Assembly (NCBI GenBank): GCA_002389785.1
Contig: DGQS01000066.1
Span: 1 to 26,556, forward strand
Direction: 5' to 3'
DNA from: Bacteroidetes bacterium UBA4408
Lineage (GTDB): Bacteria > Bacteroidota > Bacteroidia > UBA4408
DNA: 26,556 nucleotides
Position numbers and translations under genes: made by a program. How positions within the stretch are numbered: position 1 is the stretch's first letter; each line of letters starts with the position of its first letter. Of the stretch, positions 8,777-18,370 are shown one piece after another. The notes beneath the pieces were generated by a model. It had not been told where the DNA came from and did not search any database. It saw only the letters and a list, made by a program, of their open reading frames with translations.

Positions 8777-11700
8777 GGGAGTTTCGAGAATGGTAATAAT
8801 TACCATTCCTTCATCGCATAGTTTATTGTTTAAATTGTCATCGCATACCGAATAAGAAAAAGAGTCTAATCCAAAATATAATTCATCGGGAGTGTACAGG
8901 TAGGTTCCATCTGTTTGAATAGACAGCGCACCATGAGCAGGTAAAATGCTGCCAATATTAGTTGATAATAAGTCGTTGTTATCCGGATCGATATCATTTA
9001 CTAACAAATTTCTGGAGAGAACTTCCCCTTGATTCATGGTAGCAGTATCATTATATGCTTGCGGAGCTTTATTTATTTTGCTGATAAAAATTCTCACCAA
9101 AGCTGTATCGCAGAGTGGTGCAGATTGATTGCTTTCGCAGAGGTTATACACAAATGAATCGAATCCGAAATAGAATGCATTCGGCTGGTAGGTAAATGTG
9201 CCATTAGTATTTAATTGCAAGGTACCATGAGCTGGTTGAATCACAACCGAAACATTAAGTGTGTCTGTATCAATATCAGCATCGTTTATTACAACAGTAT
9301 CGCTTAATAGCTGTCCTTCACTCATCGTATACAAATCGTGTAACGCAACAGGAGCATCATTTACAGAAATTACATTTAATTGAACAATGGCGGTATCACA
9401 AATAAATGAACCCGGCAAAGTAGAGTCAGTTACACTGTAAATAAAGAAATCGGGGCCATGATAATTTGCAGCAGGTACGTAGGTAAAGCTTTGATTAGAA
9501 GTTAGGGTCACTATACCATGTTGTGGATTAGTGGTAAGTGCCATACCTAATTTTGAAAGTATCACCGTATCGTTTGACAAAACAGAAATTGTAACTGAAT
9601 TATCTTCAAGCATTGACGCCGTGTCACTGTATGCTTTAAACCCTGCACATAAATTTCCACTTACTGTGATGGTTACAACTGCAGTATCACAAAGCGTTGG
9701 TGTGGCGCCATCACAAATTGAATAGGTAAATGTATCAACTCCAATAAATCCAGGGTTGGGTGTATAGGTAAATATTCCGTTTGAATTCAAGTTAACAATT
9801 CCATTTGAAGCTGATTGTACAACTGCAGAATTAAGTATTAGATCATCTACATCTGAATCATTTAGTTGAACATTACCATTTACTGCATTCCCGGGGCTTG
9901 TAGTGAATGCATCGTTAACTGCAAGGGGTGCATCATTAATCGGCAAAATACTAATTTGAACCAGTGCTGTATCGCAAACACTTGGACCACCGGTTGATCG
10001 CCCAACAGTATAGATGTATGAATCGGTTCCATTGAAATTTAACCCCGGAGTATAAGTAATGGTATTGTTTGCATTAATATTCACACTTCCGTTAACCGGA
10101 TTTGTAGCAATTGTTAGAATTACATTTGATGCAATAACATTGTCATTCGTTAAAACAGCAGTTACAGCTTGCACATCTTCGTTAGTAACAACTTGGTCAG
10201 TATTCGCAATATATCCTGCACAAGGTGGTGCAGAAACAGTAACTACTACTAATGCCGTGTCACAATTATTAGGAGTTCCACCATCACAAACTACGTATGA
10301 AAATACATCGGTACCAATAAAATTTGCATTGGGGGTATAGGTGTAAGCACCATTTGCATTTAAAGATGCAATCCCGTTAATTGGTAAAACCAGTATCTGG
10401 GATGCAAGCGAAGCAGCTTCCACATCGAAATCGTTGGAAAGTACATTTCCAGAAGCTGAGGTTCCTTGTAAAATAGAAGCCGAATCGTTTTGCGCAATTG
10501 GTGCATCATTTACGGCTGTGATGGTAAAGGTAATAAGTGCTGTATCGCACAAGGGAGGTGTAACAGTATCACATACAGTATAAACAAAGCTATCGGTTCC
10601 ATAATAATCTGCAGCAGGCACGTAAATAAAATTACCGGAAGTACTTATCGCTATTGTTCCGTGATTAGTGCTACCGTTAAATGCAGTGTAAATAAGGGTA
10701 CTCATTTCAGGATCCGAGTCATTTGAGGCTATACTCCCAGTTACCTGAGTGTCCTCTGAAGTAATTACCAAATCAGGATTTGCTACCGGAGCTTGGTTAG
10801 GAGGTAGGGGATTCACATGAATTACCAAATAAGAGCTTGCACATAAGTTTGGAATTCCATTATCACAGAGGCTGTAGAAAACGGTATCAGAACCGGTAAA
10901 CCCATTGTTAGGAGTATAGCTAAAGCTTCCATTCGTGTTAAGAACTATGGAACCATTTGATGGAAAAGTTAATTGGGTTATTAATTGCAGGGGACCATCA
11001 TCATCTGAATCGTTGCTTAGTACATTTCCTGAAACAATAGTATTAATGAGTGTTTGTGCGGTATCAATGGTAGCGATTGGATGGTCATTTACAGATGTAA
11101 CTTGCAAAATAACGATTGCAGTATCACACAATGTTGGTGTACCATCGTCGCAAAGTGTATATTCAAAACTATCGGTACCGTTAAAATTAGAATTAGGTGT
11201 GTAGGTAAAAGTACCATTAGCATTGAAATTCAAGATTCCATTGTTAGGCAGAATAAGCGAAGAAATAAGTATACTTATATTATTCCCATCAGGGTCGGTA
11301 TCGTTAGCCAATACAGAAAAAGGTGAAGTTAACACTGCATCTTCGGTAAGTGTGTAATTATCGGCATTCGCAATAGGAGAGCTATTAGGAATTGGATTAA
11401 TGGTAAAGTATGCAGTTGCAGTGTCGCATAAAGCAGCACTGGCACCATCACATAGTATATAACGCAGTGAGTCAATTCCTATAAAACCGTTAGTTGGAGT
11501 ATAAGTAAAAGCGCCATTTGGATTAAGTACAACATTTCCGTTTGTTACGGATGCAAGTATCGAAGTATTGAGTAAAGGTCCATCCACATCACTGTCATTG
11601 CTTATTAAATTTCCATTAATAACGCTATTCATTGTAGTTACAAACGAATCATTAATAGCGCTAGGAGCATCATTTACAGCTGTTACCGTGATGGTCACAG

Positions 11701-14700
11701 TAGCTGTATCACAGAGGGCCGGAGTTCCATTGTCGCACACCTGATAAATAAAAATATCGGTTCCGGAATAATTTAAATCTGGTATAAAGGAAAAAGTTCC
11801 ATTTGAATTAATTGTCAATGTACCATGTTGGGTTGTTTGCACAGGGATGGTACTTATTACAAGTGAAGTTCCATCAACGTCAGTATCATTATTAAGTAAA
11901 TTGTATGTGGAAATAGTATTGTCTTCATTAATGGTAACTGCATCAGCATTCGCAATAGGTGCATCATTTACCGGAAGTACCGTAATTGATACTGTTGCAG
12001 TTGCACATAAAGAAGGGACACCATCGTCACACACCTGATAGGTAAATCCATCGTTTCCTGAAAATCCTGAATTGGGAGTATAAGTAAAAGAACCATTGGT
12101 ATTCATTACTACGATTCCATTTCCGGGCTGAATTACAATTGTTCCAGAATACGATAAATTGTTAGCATCCGGATCACTATCGTTTGATGCTACTGTAGCA
12201 TTTAGCGCTATGTTTTCGTTGGTAGAAAAAGCATCGTTCAATGCTTGCGGGGCATGGTTAACTGCACCAATTCCAATTGTCACCACTGCATCATCACACA
12301 AAGCAGGAATTCCGTTATCGCAAACACGATAGGTAAAACTGTCAAATCCTGAATATCCAATGATAGGAGTATAGGTATAAGTTCCATTTGAATTTAAAAC
12401 TAAACTACCATTCAATGGTGCAACCAGAGGGGTTGTTAAAATACTTAAAGGATTACCATCCGGATCGGAATCATTGGTTAATAATCCAATTCCATTAAGC
12501 GTACTATTTTCAAGTGTTGAAGCATTATCATCTTGTGCAATTGGTGCATCGTTTATTGGAGTTACAGTTATATTTACAACCCCCGTAGCACAAGCAACCG
12601 GAATTCCTGCATCGCAAGTTTGATAAACAAATGAATCGGGGCCATTGTAATTTGCTGTAGGTGTGTATACAAATGTTCCATTGGCATTTATCGTTAAAGA
12701 ACCATGCAAAGGATTGCTAACTGGAACCGTTGTAATTACCAACAAGTTTGCTTCGGGGTCAGTATCGTTATTCAATAGGTTGCTACCGTTTAATATAACA
12801 TCTTCTGCAACAGTGAAGACATCGGCTACAGGCTGTGGAGCATCATTTACCGCATTTATAGTAATTGATACTTGGCCTGTAGAACACAAAGCCGGACTAC
12901 CATTATCGCATACCTGATAAGTAAAATTATCGGTTCCGTTATAATTTAAATTGGGAGTATAGGTGTAAGTGCCATTCGAATTTAACACCAAAACCCCGTT
13001 ACTTGGCATAACCGTAGGATTAATGCTAACAATCAGTGGATTACCATCAGGGTCAGTATCGTTTGATAATACTGTGGTTCCATTTAATGGTGTATCTTCA
13101 TTAGTGACTGCAAAATCGTTTATTGCCAGCGGAGGATCATTAACCGCACTCACCGTAAGCGATACAATTGCCGTGGCACATAGAACGGGAATTCCATTGT
13201 CGCAAACTTGGTAAGTAAAGCTATCAGACCCGCTATAGTTTGCATTAGGCGTATACAAATAGGTTCCATTGCTGTTAATCGTTACAGTACCATGTAAGGG
13301 TAAAACTGCGGGTGTAGTGTTTATGGTAATCGGATTACCATCGGCATCAGTATCATTCGCTAAAACAGATGCACCTGATAATGGTGTGTCTTCAGAAGTA
13401 GTAGCAACATCTGCTACTGCTATTGGAGCATCATTAATTGGCGTAATAGTAAGATTAACGATAGCACTAGCACAAAGAGAAGGTACAGCATTGTCGCATA
13501 CCTCATACACAAAACTATCGGTACCATTATAGTTTAGAAAGGGAGTATAAATAAAAGTTCCATTCGCATTTAAAACCAAATTGCCATGAAGTGGTGGGGT
13601 GATCGCAACGCCGGTAACTGACAGTGAATTTCCATCTTGATCAAAATCATTTGCCAAAACGCTGGACCCAAATAACACATTGTCTTCATTTGTTGTGTAT
13701 GAATCACTAGTAGCAGTAGGGGAGTCATTTACCGCACTAATCGTGATTAACACAACTGCATTGCTGCAGAGAGCAGGAGTTCCATTATCACACACTTCAT
13801 AAACAAATAGATCACCACCAACATAATTTAGAGCCGGTGTATAAGTATAAGTTCCGTTTGAATTTAGTAACAAAGATCCATGCGCCGGTGAAACCAAAGG
13901 AGTTGTATTTAAAGTTAATGGATTCCCATCAATATCAGAATCATTAATAAGTAAGGAACTACCATTTAAAACAACGTCTTCGGGTGTTATAACATTGTCG
14001 TTTATTGCCACCGGAGCATCATTTATTGGAAGTACATTAATGTTGATGGTTGCATTGGAACATAAAGATGGATTGCCATTGTCGCAAACCTGATACACAT
14101 AACTATCGGGTCCGTTATAATTTAAATTGGGAGTATAAGTGTATGCACCATTAGAGGCCAAGGTAATTTTTCCATGTGCAGTAGGAAAATTAGTAACCGC
14201 TGTTACGGTAAGAATATCTAAGTCTGGGTCGCTGTCATTATTCAATACATTGCTGCTATTAGGAGTGTCTTCATTCATACTAATTGCATCATTTGTTGCT
14301 ACCGGAAATTGATTAACAGATCCTATAGAAATGGTGACTGTTGCAGTTGCGCAGGCAACAGGTGTTCCATTATCACACACTTGGTAGACGAAAGTGTCGA
14401 AGCCGTTGTAGTTTAAATTAGGGGTATAGGTATAAGTTCCGTTGGCATTTAAAACGAGTATACCATTGCTTACATTACTTATGGGTGTTGTAGAAACAGT
14501 TAGTGTACCATTTTCAGGGTCTGAATCGTTGGCTAATACAGTGGTACCATTTAGGGTAATATTTTCGAGCGTAGAGCCATTGTCATTAAGCGCAATAGGA
14601 TTGTCGTTAATGGCATTAATAGTAATGTTTGCAACAGCTGTGGCACAAAGTGATGGAGTTCCATTGTCGCATATTTCATAGGTAAAACTATCCGGGCCAT

Positions 14701-17700
14701 TATAATTTGGGAAAGGGGTATATGTAAAAGTTCCATTGCTATTGAGCAATAATAGTCCATGAAGTGGAGCAACTATAGGAGTTGTATTAAGGCTAATGGT
14801 ATTTAGTTCTACATCAAAATCATTTGTCAAAACACTACTTCCGTTGAGAGGTGTGTCTTCGTTTATAGCGTAAAAATCTGTCAGGGCAGTAGGTGCATCG
14901 TTTACAGAAAGAACATCAATGGTGGTAACGGCAGTGGCGCAAAGTGAAGGAATTGCATTGTCGCATACTTCATAGGTAAAACTTACAGTTCCATTAAAAT
15001 TTAATGCAGGAATGTAAGTAAATGTACCATTCGAATTCAGAGTAAGATTTCCACTGCTTACATTAACAATAGGAGTGGTATTGATAATTAACAAGTCGCC
15101 ATCCGGGTCGCTATCGTTTGTTAAAACAGATGAACCATTTAACGAAACATCTTCGGAAGTTGAATAGTTTCCATTAACGGCAATTGGTGCGTCGTTTGAG
15201 GCGGTAATGTTTAGTGTAACACTCGCAGTTGAACAAAGAGAAGGGCTTCCGTCATCGCATACACTATAAACAAAAGTGTCACTTCCAAAATAGTTTACAT
15301 CCGGTACATAGGTAAAAGTACCATTGGAATTTAAAGTGAGCTGTCCATGCGCAGGAGCAGTAACCGGAGTAGTATTTAATACTAAATTATTCCCATCTAA
15401 ATCGCTGTCGTTATTAAGTATGGATGTGCCATTTAATGGGGTATCCTCAGCAGTAGTATAAGTATCATTTACAAGTGAAGGGGCATCATTTACCGGAGTA
15501 ATCGTGATGGTTACAAGTGCTGATGAGCATGCAGCAGGTGCTGCATTGTCGCAAACCTCATACACAAAACTATCGGTGCCCGAATAGTTTAAAGTAGGTG
15601 TATATACATATGTTCCACTAGCGTTTAACGTTAGCAAGCCATGGGTTGGATTTACAAGCGGTAAGGTTGAAAGTGTTAATGCATTTCCATCAGGATCACT
15701 ATCGTTTGTCAATAACGAAGTGCCTATTAACACATTGTCTTCGGCAGTTGATGCTGCATCTGGAAGAGCCATCGGGCTGTCGTTTACTGAATTTATTGCA
15801 ATAGTAACTAGTGCAGTAGCACATTGAGAAGGAGTTCCATTATCGCATATTCGATAAATAAAGCTGTCGGTACCATTGAAATTTGAGTTTGGAGTATATT
15901 GAAAAGTTCCGTTGGAGTTAATGGTGAGTGTTCCAAAAGATGGAGCACTCACCGGTGTTGTACTAATACTGATGGTATTTCCATCGACATCTGAGTCGTT
16001 CAAAAGAAGTGAAGCTCCGTTTAGAACCACATCTTCATTGGTGATTACATTGTCGGCAATTGCAGTGGGAGCGTCGTTTACAGAATTTACTGTAATGGAA
16101 ACAGTAGCACTAGCGCAAGCAGATGGAGATCCATTATCACACACTTGATAGACAAAGCTATCTGGGCCATTGTAATTAGAAACCGGCGTATAACTATATG
16201 TTCCATTTGGGTTGATAAGCAAACTTCCATGCAACGGTGCAAGTAAAGGAGTAGTTGAGATACTTAACAAATTGGATTCTGGATCACTGTCGTTAGAAAG
16301 TAATGAACTACCATTTAATACTGCGTCTTCAGCAACTATTGCAACATCGTTTTGGGCAATGGGCGCATCGTTCACTGCAATAATCGTAATTACAGCTGTA
16401 CCCGTTGTGCAATTGAAAGCTCCATCACACACTTCGTAAACAAAGCTATCACTACCGCTGAAGTTAGCTCCCGGAATATAAATAAAAGTACCATCTGAAT
16501 TTAATACCAATAAGCCATTTGTAACATTGGTTATGGGTGTTGTGTTTACGCTTAATAAATCACCATCCCCATCGCTATCGTTTACTAATACACTAGTTCC
16601 ATTAAGCAATACATCTTCATTGGTTGAATAATTATCGTTTGTTGCTATAGGATTATCAGCTATTGCATTAACAGTGATCGAAACACTTGCAGTAGCGCAT
16701 TGTATCGGAGAACCATTGTCACAAACTTCATATACAAATGAGTCGCTTCCGGAATAATTTGCAAAAGGAGTGTAGGAATAAGTTCCGTTGGAGTTTAAAA
16801 TAAAATTACCGTGCAATGGTGCCGTTATTGGTGATGTGGTGACGGTAAGTAAGTTTCCTTCAGGATCGCTATCGTTCGCCAATAAAGTAGTTCCGTTTAA
16901 AACAACATCTTCATCAGTACTAGCGATGTCGGCTACAGCAACAGGAGCATCATTTACAGGATTAATGGTGACAGTTACCAAAGCGGAACTACAAAGCACA
17001 GGACCCCCATTATCGCAAATCTGATAGGTAAAACTATCGTTGCCGAAATAGTTTGCTGATGGTGTATATGTATAAGTTCCATCAATATTGATTAGCACAT
17101 TTCCATGAATAGGATTCACTAGCGGTGTAGTATTTATCGTTAATGCATGCCCATCGAGGTCGCTGTCGTTTGCAAGTAAGGAAGTTCCATTCAATACCAC
17201 ATCTTCATTGGTAATTACCGCATCATCAACTGCAGCAGGAGCATCATTGCTAGGGTTAACTGTTAATGTTACTAAAGCACTGCTGCACATTACAGGAGTT
17301 CCGTTATCACACACTTCGTATTCAAAACTATCACTACCATTGTAATTAGCCGCAGGGGTATAACTAAACGTGCCATTAGAGTTTAAAAGAAGTGAACCAT
17401 GAGTGACGTTTGAAAGTGGCACTACCGAAACAGAAAGCAAATCATTTTCAGGATCTGAATCATTGACCAGTACTGATGCAGCATTCAAAGTTTGATCTTC
17501 AGCAGTAGAATAGGCATCGGCAAGCGCTTGTGGCGCATCGTTAACCGGTTGTATGTTGAGCGAAACTACAGCTTGGGCACAGGCAATAGGCAATCCATTG
17601 TCGCAAACTTCGTATGTAAAAGAATCGTTGCCACTATAATTTAAAGCAGGGCTATAGGTGTAAGAGCCGTCTGAATTTAAAACTAAAGTTCCGTGCAAGG

Positions 17701-18370
17701 GACCTGACACTGCTGTAGTTGACACCGAAAGCAAATCACCTGCATCAACGTCCGAATCGTTTAGTAAAAGGCCGAATCCGGAATAGGGTGTATCTTCAAT
17801 AGGATCCGGAACAGCAGCATCGTTAACTGCAACCGGATTATCGTTTACTGAATTTATTGTAATTGTTACATTCGCTGTTGAACATTCTTGAATTGCTGCA
17901 TCGTCGCATACTTCATATACAAATGAATCAGTACCATTATAATCACTAACGGGAGTATATGAAAATGTACCATCGGCATTTAACACAAGTAAGCCATGTT
18001 GTGGAGCGATAGTTGGGACCAGTGAAACGCTCAAATTATCGCCATCTAAATCTGTGTCATTTGCAAGCAATCCAGTAGATGGAATCGTACTTGTGAAAAT
18101 ATTATCTTCATCTACTGAATAAGCATCATCAACAGCCGATGGGGCAGTTGAAATATCAGGTTTAGAAATAAAGTTAGCAGCAAGTAATTTTTTTTCAGAA
18201 GGCTTTGTACTTTCCAAATTTGAGTATCCTAAATAGGATGAATGGGAAAAAGAATTTTGTTTTTGAACAAAAGGGGTACCTGAATTTTTTTGAGCTTGAG
18301 CACTAAAAGCAATTGTTGTTACTAATACAACAAATAGATGAATAGTGTGATTACGGATGGATAAATACAT
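8501..18370 (-). CDS. Giant tandem-95-repeat surface adhesin with T9SS type B sorting domain
   Basis: The start at 18368-18370 gives a 3,289-residue protein with a normal signal peptide (MYLSIRNHTIHLFVV...). An ATG at 18409 would add 13 residues before it. Cleavage after AFSA or AQA both leave Gln. After a short Ser-rich linker come 32 repeats of about 97 residues (18145-8777), each with the pattern DAP.A..D...T.ED..LNG..LL.NDSD.DG, then HG.L.LN.NGT..YTP..NY.G.DSF.Y.VCDNG.P..C. These match the cadherin-like/Ig-like 'tandem-95' class; the Asp-rich NDSDPDGN loop suggests calcium binding. A type B sorting domain closes the protein. By analogy with SprB, it should be exported by the T9SS and act on the cell surface in adhesion or gliding. 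The array has no enzymatic domain. No frameshift interrupts the 9.9 kb. Confidence 0.92.
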   Translation of the reverse strand: MYLSIRNHTIHLFVVLVTTIAFSAQAQKNSGTPFVQKQNSFSHSSYLGYSNLESTKPSEKKLLAANFISKPDISTAPSAVDDAYSVDEDNIFTSTIPSTGLLANDTDLDGDNLSVSLVPTIAPQHGLLVLNADGTFSYTPVSDYNGTDSFVYEVCDDAAIQECSTANVTITINSVNDNPVAVNDAAVPDPIEDTPYSGFGLLLNDSDVDAGDLLSVSTTAVSGPLHGTLVLNSDGSYTYSPALNYSGNDSFTYEVCDNGLPIACAQAVVSLNIQPVNDAPQALADAYSTAEDQTLNAASVLVNDSDPENDLLSVSVVPLSNVTHGSLLLNSNGTFSYTPAANYNGSDSFEYEVCDNGTPVMCSSALVTLTVNPSNDAPAAVDDAVITNEDVVLNGTSLLANDSDLDGHALTINTTPLVNPIHGNVLINIDGTYTYTPSANYFGNDSFTYQICDNGGPVLCSSALVTVTINPVNDAPVAVADIASTDEDVVLNGTTLLANDSDPEGNLLTVTTSPITAPLHGNFILNSNGTYSYTPFANYSGSDSFVYEVCDNGSPIQCATASVSITVNAIADNPIATNDNYSTNEDVLLNGTSVLVNDSDGDGDLLSVNTTPITNVTNGLLVLNSDGTFIYIPGANFSGSDSFVYEVCDGAFNCTTGTAVITIIAVNDAPIAQNDVAIVAEDAVLNGSSLLSNDSDPESNLLSISTTPLLAPLHGSLLINPNGTYSYTPVSNYNGPDSFVYQVCDNGSPSACASATVSITVNSVNDAPTAIADNVITNEDVVLNGASLLLNDSDVDGNTISISTTPVSAPSFGTLTINSNGTFQYTPNSNFNGTDSFIYRICDNGTPSQCATALVTIAINSVNDSPMALPDAASTAEDNVLIGTSLLTNDSDPDGNALTLSTLPLVNPTHGLLTLNASGTYVYTPTLNYSGTDSFVYEVCDNAAPAACSSALVTITITPVNDAPSLVNDTYTTAEDTPLNGTSILNNDSDLDGNNLVLNTTPVTAPAHGQLTLNSNGTFTYVPDVNYFGSDTFVYSVCDDGSPSLCSTASVTLNITASNDAPIAVNGNYSTSEDVSLNGSSVLTNDSDPDGDLLIINTTPIVNVSSGNLTLNSNGTFTYIPALNFNGTVSFTYEVCDNAIPSLCATAVTTIDVLSVNDAPTALTDFYAINEDTPLNGSSVLTNDFDVELNTISLNTTPIVAPLHGLLLLNSNGTFTYTPFPNYNGPDSFTYEICDNGTPSLCATAVANITINAINDNPIALNDNGSTLENITLNGTTVLANDSDPENGTLTVSTTPISNVSNGILVLNANGTYTYTPNLNYNGFDTFVYQVCDNGTPVACATATVTISIGSVNQFPVATNDAISMNEDTPNSSNVLNNDSDPDLDILTVTAVTNFPTAHGKITLASNGAYTYTPNLNYNGPDSYVYQVCDNGNPSLCSNATININVLPINDAPVAINDNVITPEDVVLNGSSLLINDSDIDGNPLTLNTTPLVSPAHGSLLLNSNGTYTYTPALNYVGGDLFVYEVCDNGTPALCSNAVVLITISAVNDSPTATSDSYTTNEDNVLFGSSVLANDFDQDGNSLSVTGVAITPPLHGNLVLNANGTFIYTPFLNYNGTDSFVYEVCDNAVPSLCASAIVNLTITPINDAPIAVADVATTSEDTPLSGASVLANDTDADGNPITINTTPAVLPLHGTVTINSNGTYLYTPNANYSGSDSFTYQVCDNGIPVLCATAIVSLTVSAVNDPPLAINDFAVTNEDTPLNGTTVLSNDTDPDGNPLIVSINPTVMPSNGVLVLNSNGTYTYTPNLNYNGTDNFTYQVCDNGSPALCSTGQVSITINAVNDAPQPVADVFTVAEDVILNGSNLLNNDTDPEANLLVITTVPVSNPLHGSLTINANGTFVYTPTANYNGPDSFVYQTCDAGIPVACATGVVNITVTPINDAPIAQDDNASTLENSTLNGIGLLTNDSDPDGNPLSILTTPLVAPLNGSLVLNSNGTYTYTPIIGYSGFDSFTYRVCDNGIPALCDDAVVTIGIGAVNHAPQALNDAFSTNENIALNATVASNDSDPDANNLSYSGTIVIQPGNGIVVMNTNGSFTYTPNSGFSGNDGFTYQVCDDGVPSLCATATVSITVLPVNDAPIANADAVTINEDNTISTYNLLNNDTDVDGTSLVISTIPVQTTQHGTLTINSNGTFSFIPDLNYSGTDIFIYQVCDNGTPALCDTATVTITVTAVNDAPSAINDSFVTTMNSVINGNLISNDSDVDGPLLNTSILASVTNGNVVLNPNGAFTYTPTNGFIGIDSLRYILCDGASAALCDTATAYFTINPIPNSSPIANADNYTLTEDAVLTSPFSVLANDTDPDGNNISILISSLILPNNGILNFNANGTFTYTPNSNFNGTDSFEYTLCDDGTPTLCDTAIVILQVTSVNDHPIATIDTAQTLINTIVSGNVLSNDSDDDGPLQLITQLTFPSNGSIVLNTNGSFSYTPNNGFTGSDTVFYSLCDNGIPNLCASSYLVIHVNPLPPNQAPVANPDLVITSEDTQVTGSIASNDSDPEMSTLIYTAFNGSTNHGTIAISTSGNFIYVPAADYYGTDSFVYTVCDTVTPPLCDTALITFTITAVNDAPIAQNDSASILQGTSASGNVLSNDFDVEAASLASQILVLPINGIASLNANGAYTYTPNANFIGTDVFSYVVCDGGTPNNCDTALVVVTVSAPPCAGYIANTDQVVTNEDVQAVTAVLTNDNVIASNVILTIATNPVNGSVNINANNTITYTPGLNFNGTDSYIYTVGRSTGGPSVCDTALVQISILPINDAPLAVNDAFTTSPGNAVNGNVQLNDSDVDDLILNSAVVQSASNGIVNLNSNGIFTYTPNPGFIGVDTFTYSICDGATPTLCDTAVVTITVSGNLCAGFKAYSDTASMLEDNSVTISVLSNDTVILSKLGMALTTNPQHGIVTLTSNQSFTYVPAANYHGPDFFIYSVTDSTLPGSFICDTAIVQLNVISVNDAPVALHDLYTMSEGQLLSDTVVINDADIDTDTLNVSVVIQPAHGTLQLNTNGTFTYQPNAFYFGFDSFVYNLCESNQSAPLCDTALVRIFISKINKAPQAYNDTATMNQGEVLSRNLLVNDIDPDNNDLLSTNIGSILPAHGALSIQTDGTYLYTPDELYFGLDSFSYSVCDDNLNNKLCDEGMVIITILETPFTIPDAFSPDGDNINDFFVIKRIQAFPNCELKVFNRWGHLVYSKKGYDNSWNGKANIGNEGEGLPSGSYYYTLIFNDGATETKQGYVVLRK
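8777..18145 (-). repeat. Coding array of 32 tandem ~97-residue repeats
   Basis: I counted 32 units by splitting at the recurring (V/I)N-DAP linker. Units are about 95-101 residues (roughly 290 bp). Nearly every unit carries two Cys about 7-10 residues apart in a VCDNG.P..C loop, apt for an intra-repeat disulfide. Repeats 1-22 form one sequence class, with CATA/CSSA/CSTA after the second Cys in most units. Repeats from 22 on mostly have CDTA. Repeats 23-30 alternate between two subtypes (see findings). Copies have diverged at the DNA level: only short tracts are shared, so no recent expansion is obvious by eye. The first repeat has a few extra residues (STIPSTG) and the second a variant start (PDPIEDTPYSG). 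Confidence 0.9.

Noticed and set aside
8777..18145. Many plus-strand ORFs of 60-93 codons opposite the repeat array, with similar translated sequences
   Set aside because: They recur with the period of the coding repeats and are antisense shadows of it; their similarity follows from the repeats, and none has its own start context or domain.
8777..18145. CRISPR or other non-coding tandem repeat
   Set aside because: The repeats are about 290 bp, in one open frame and diverged in a protein-like way, with no short identical repeats and spacers.
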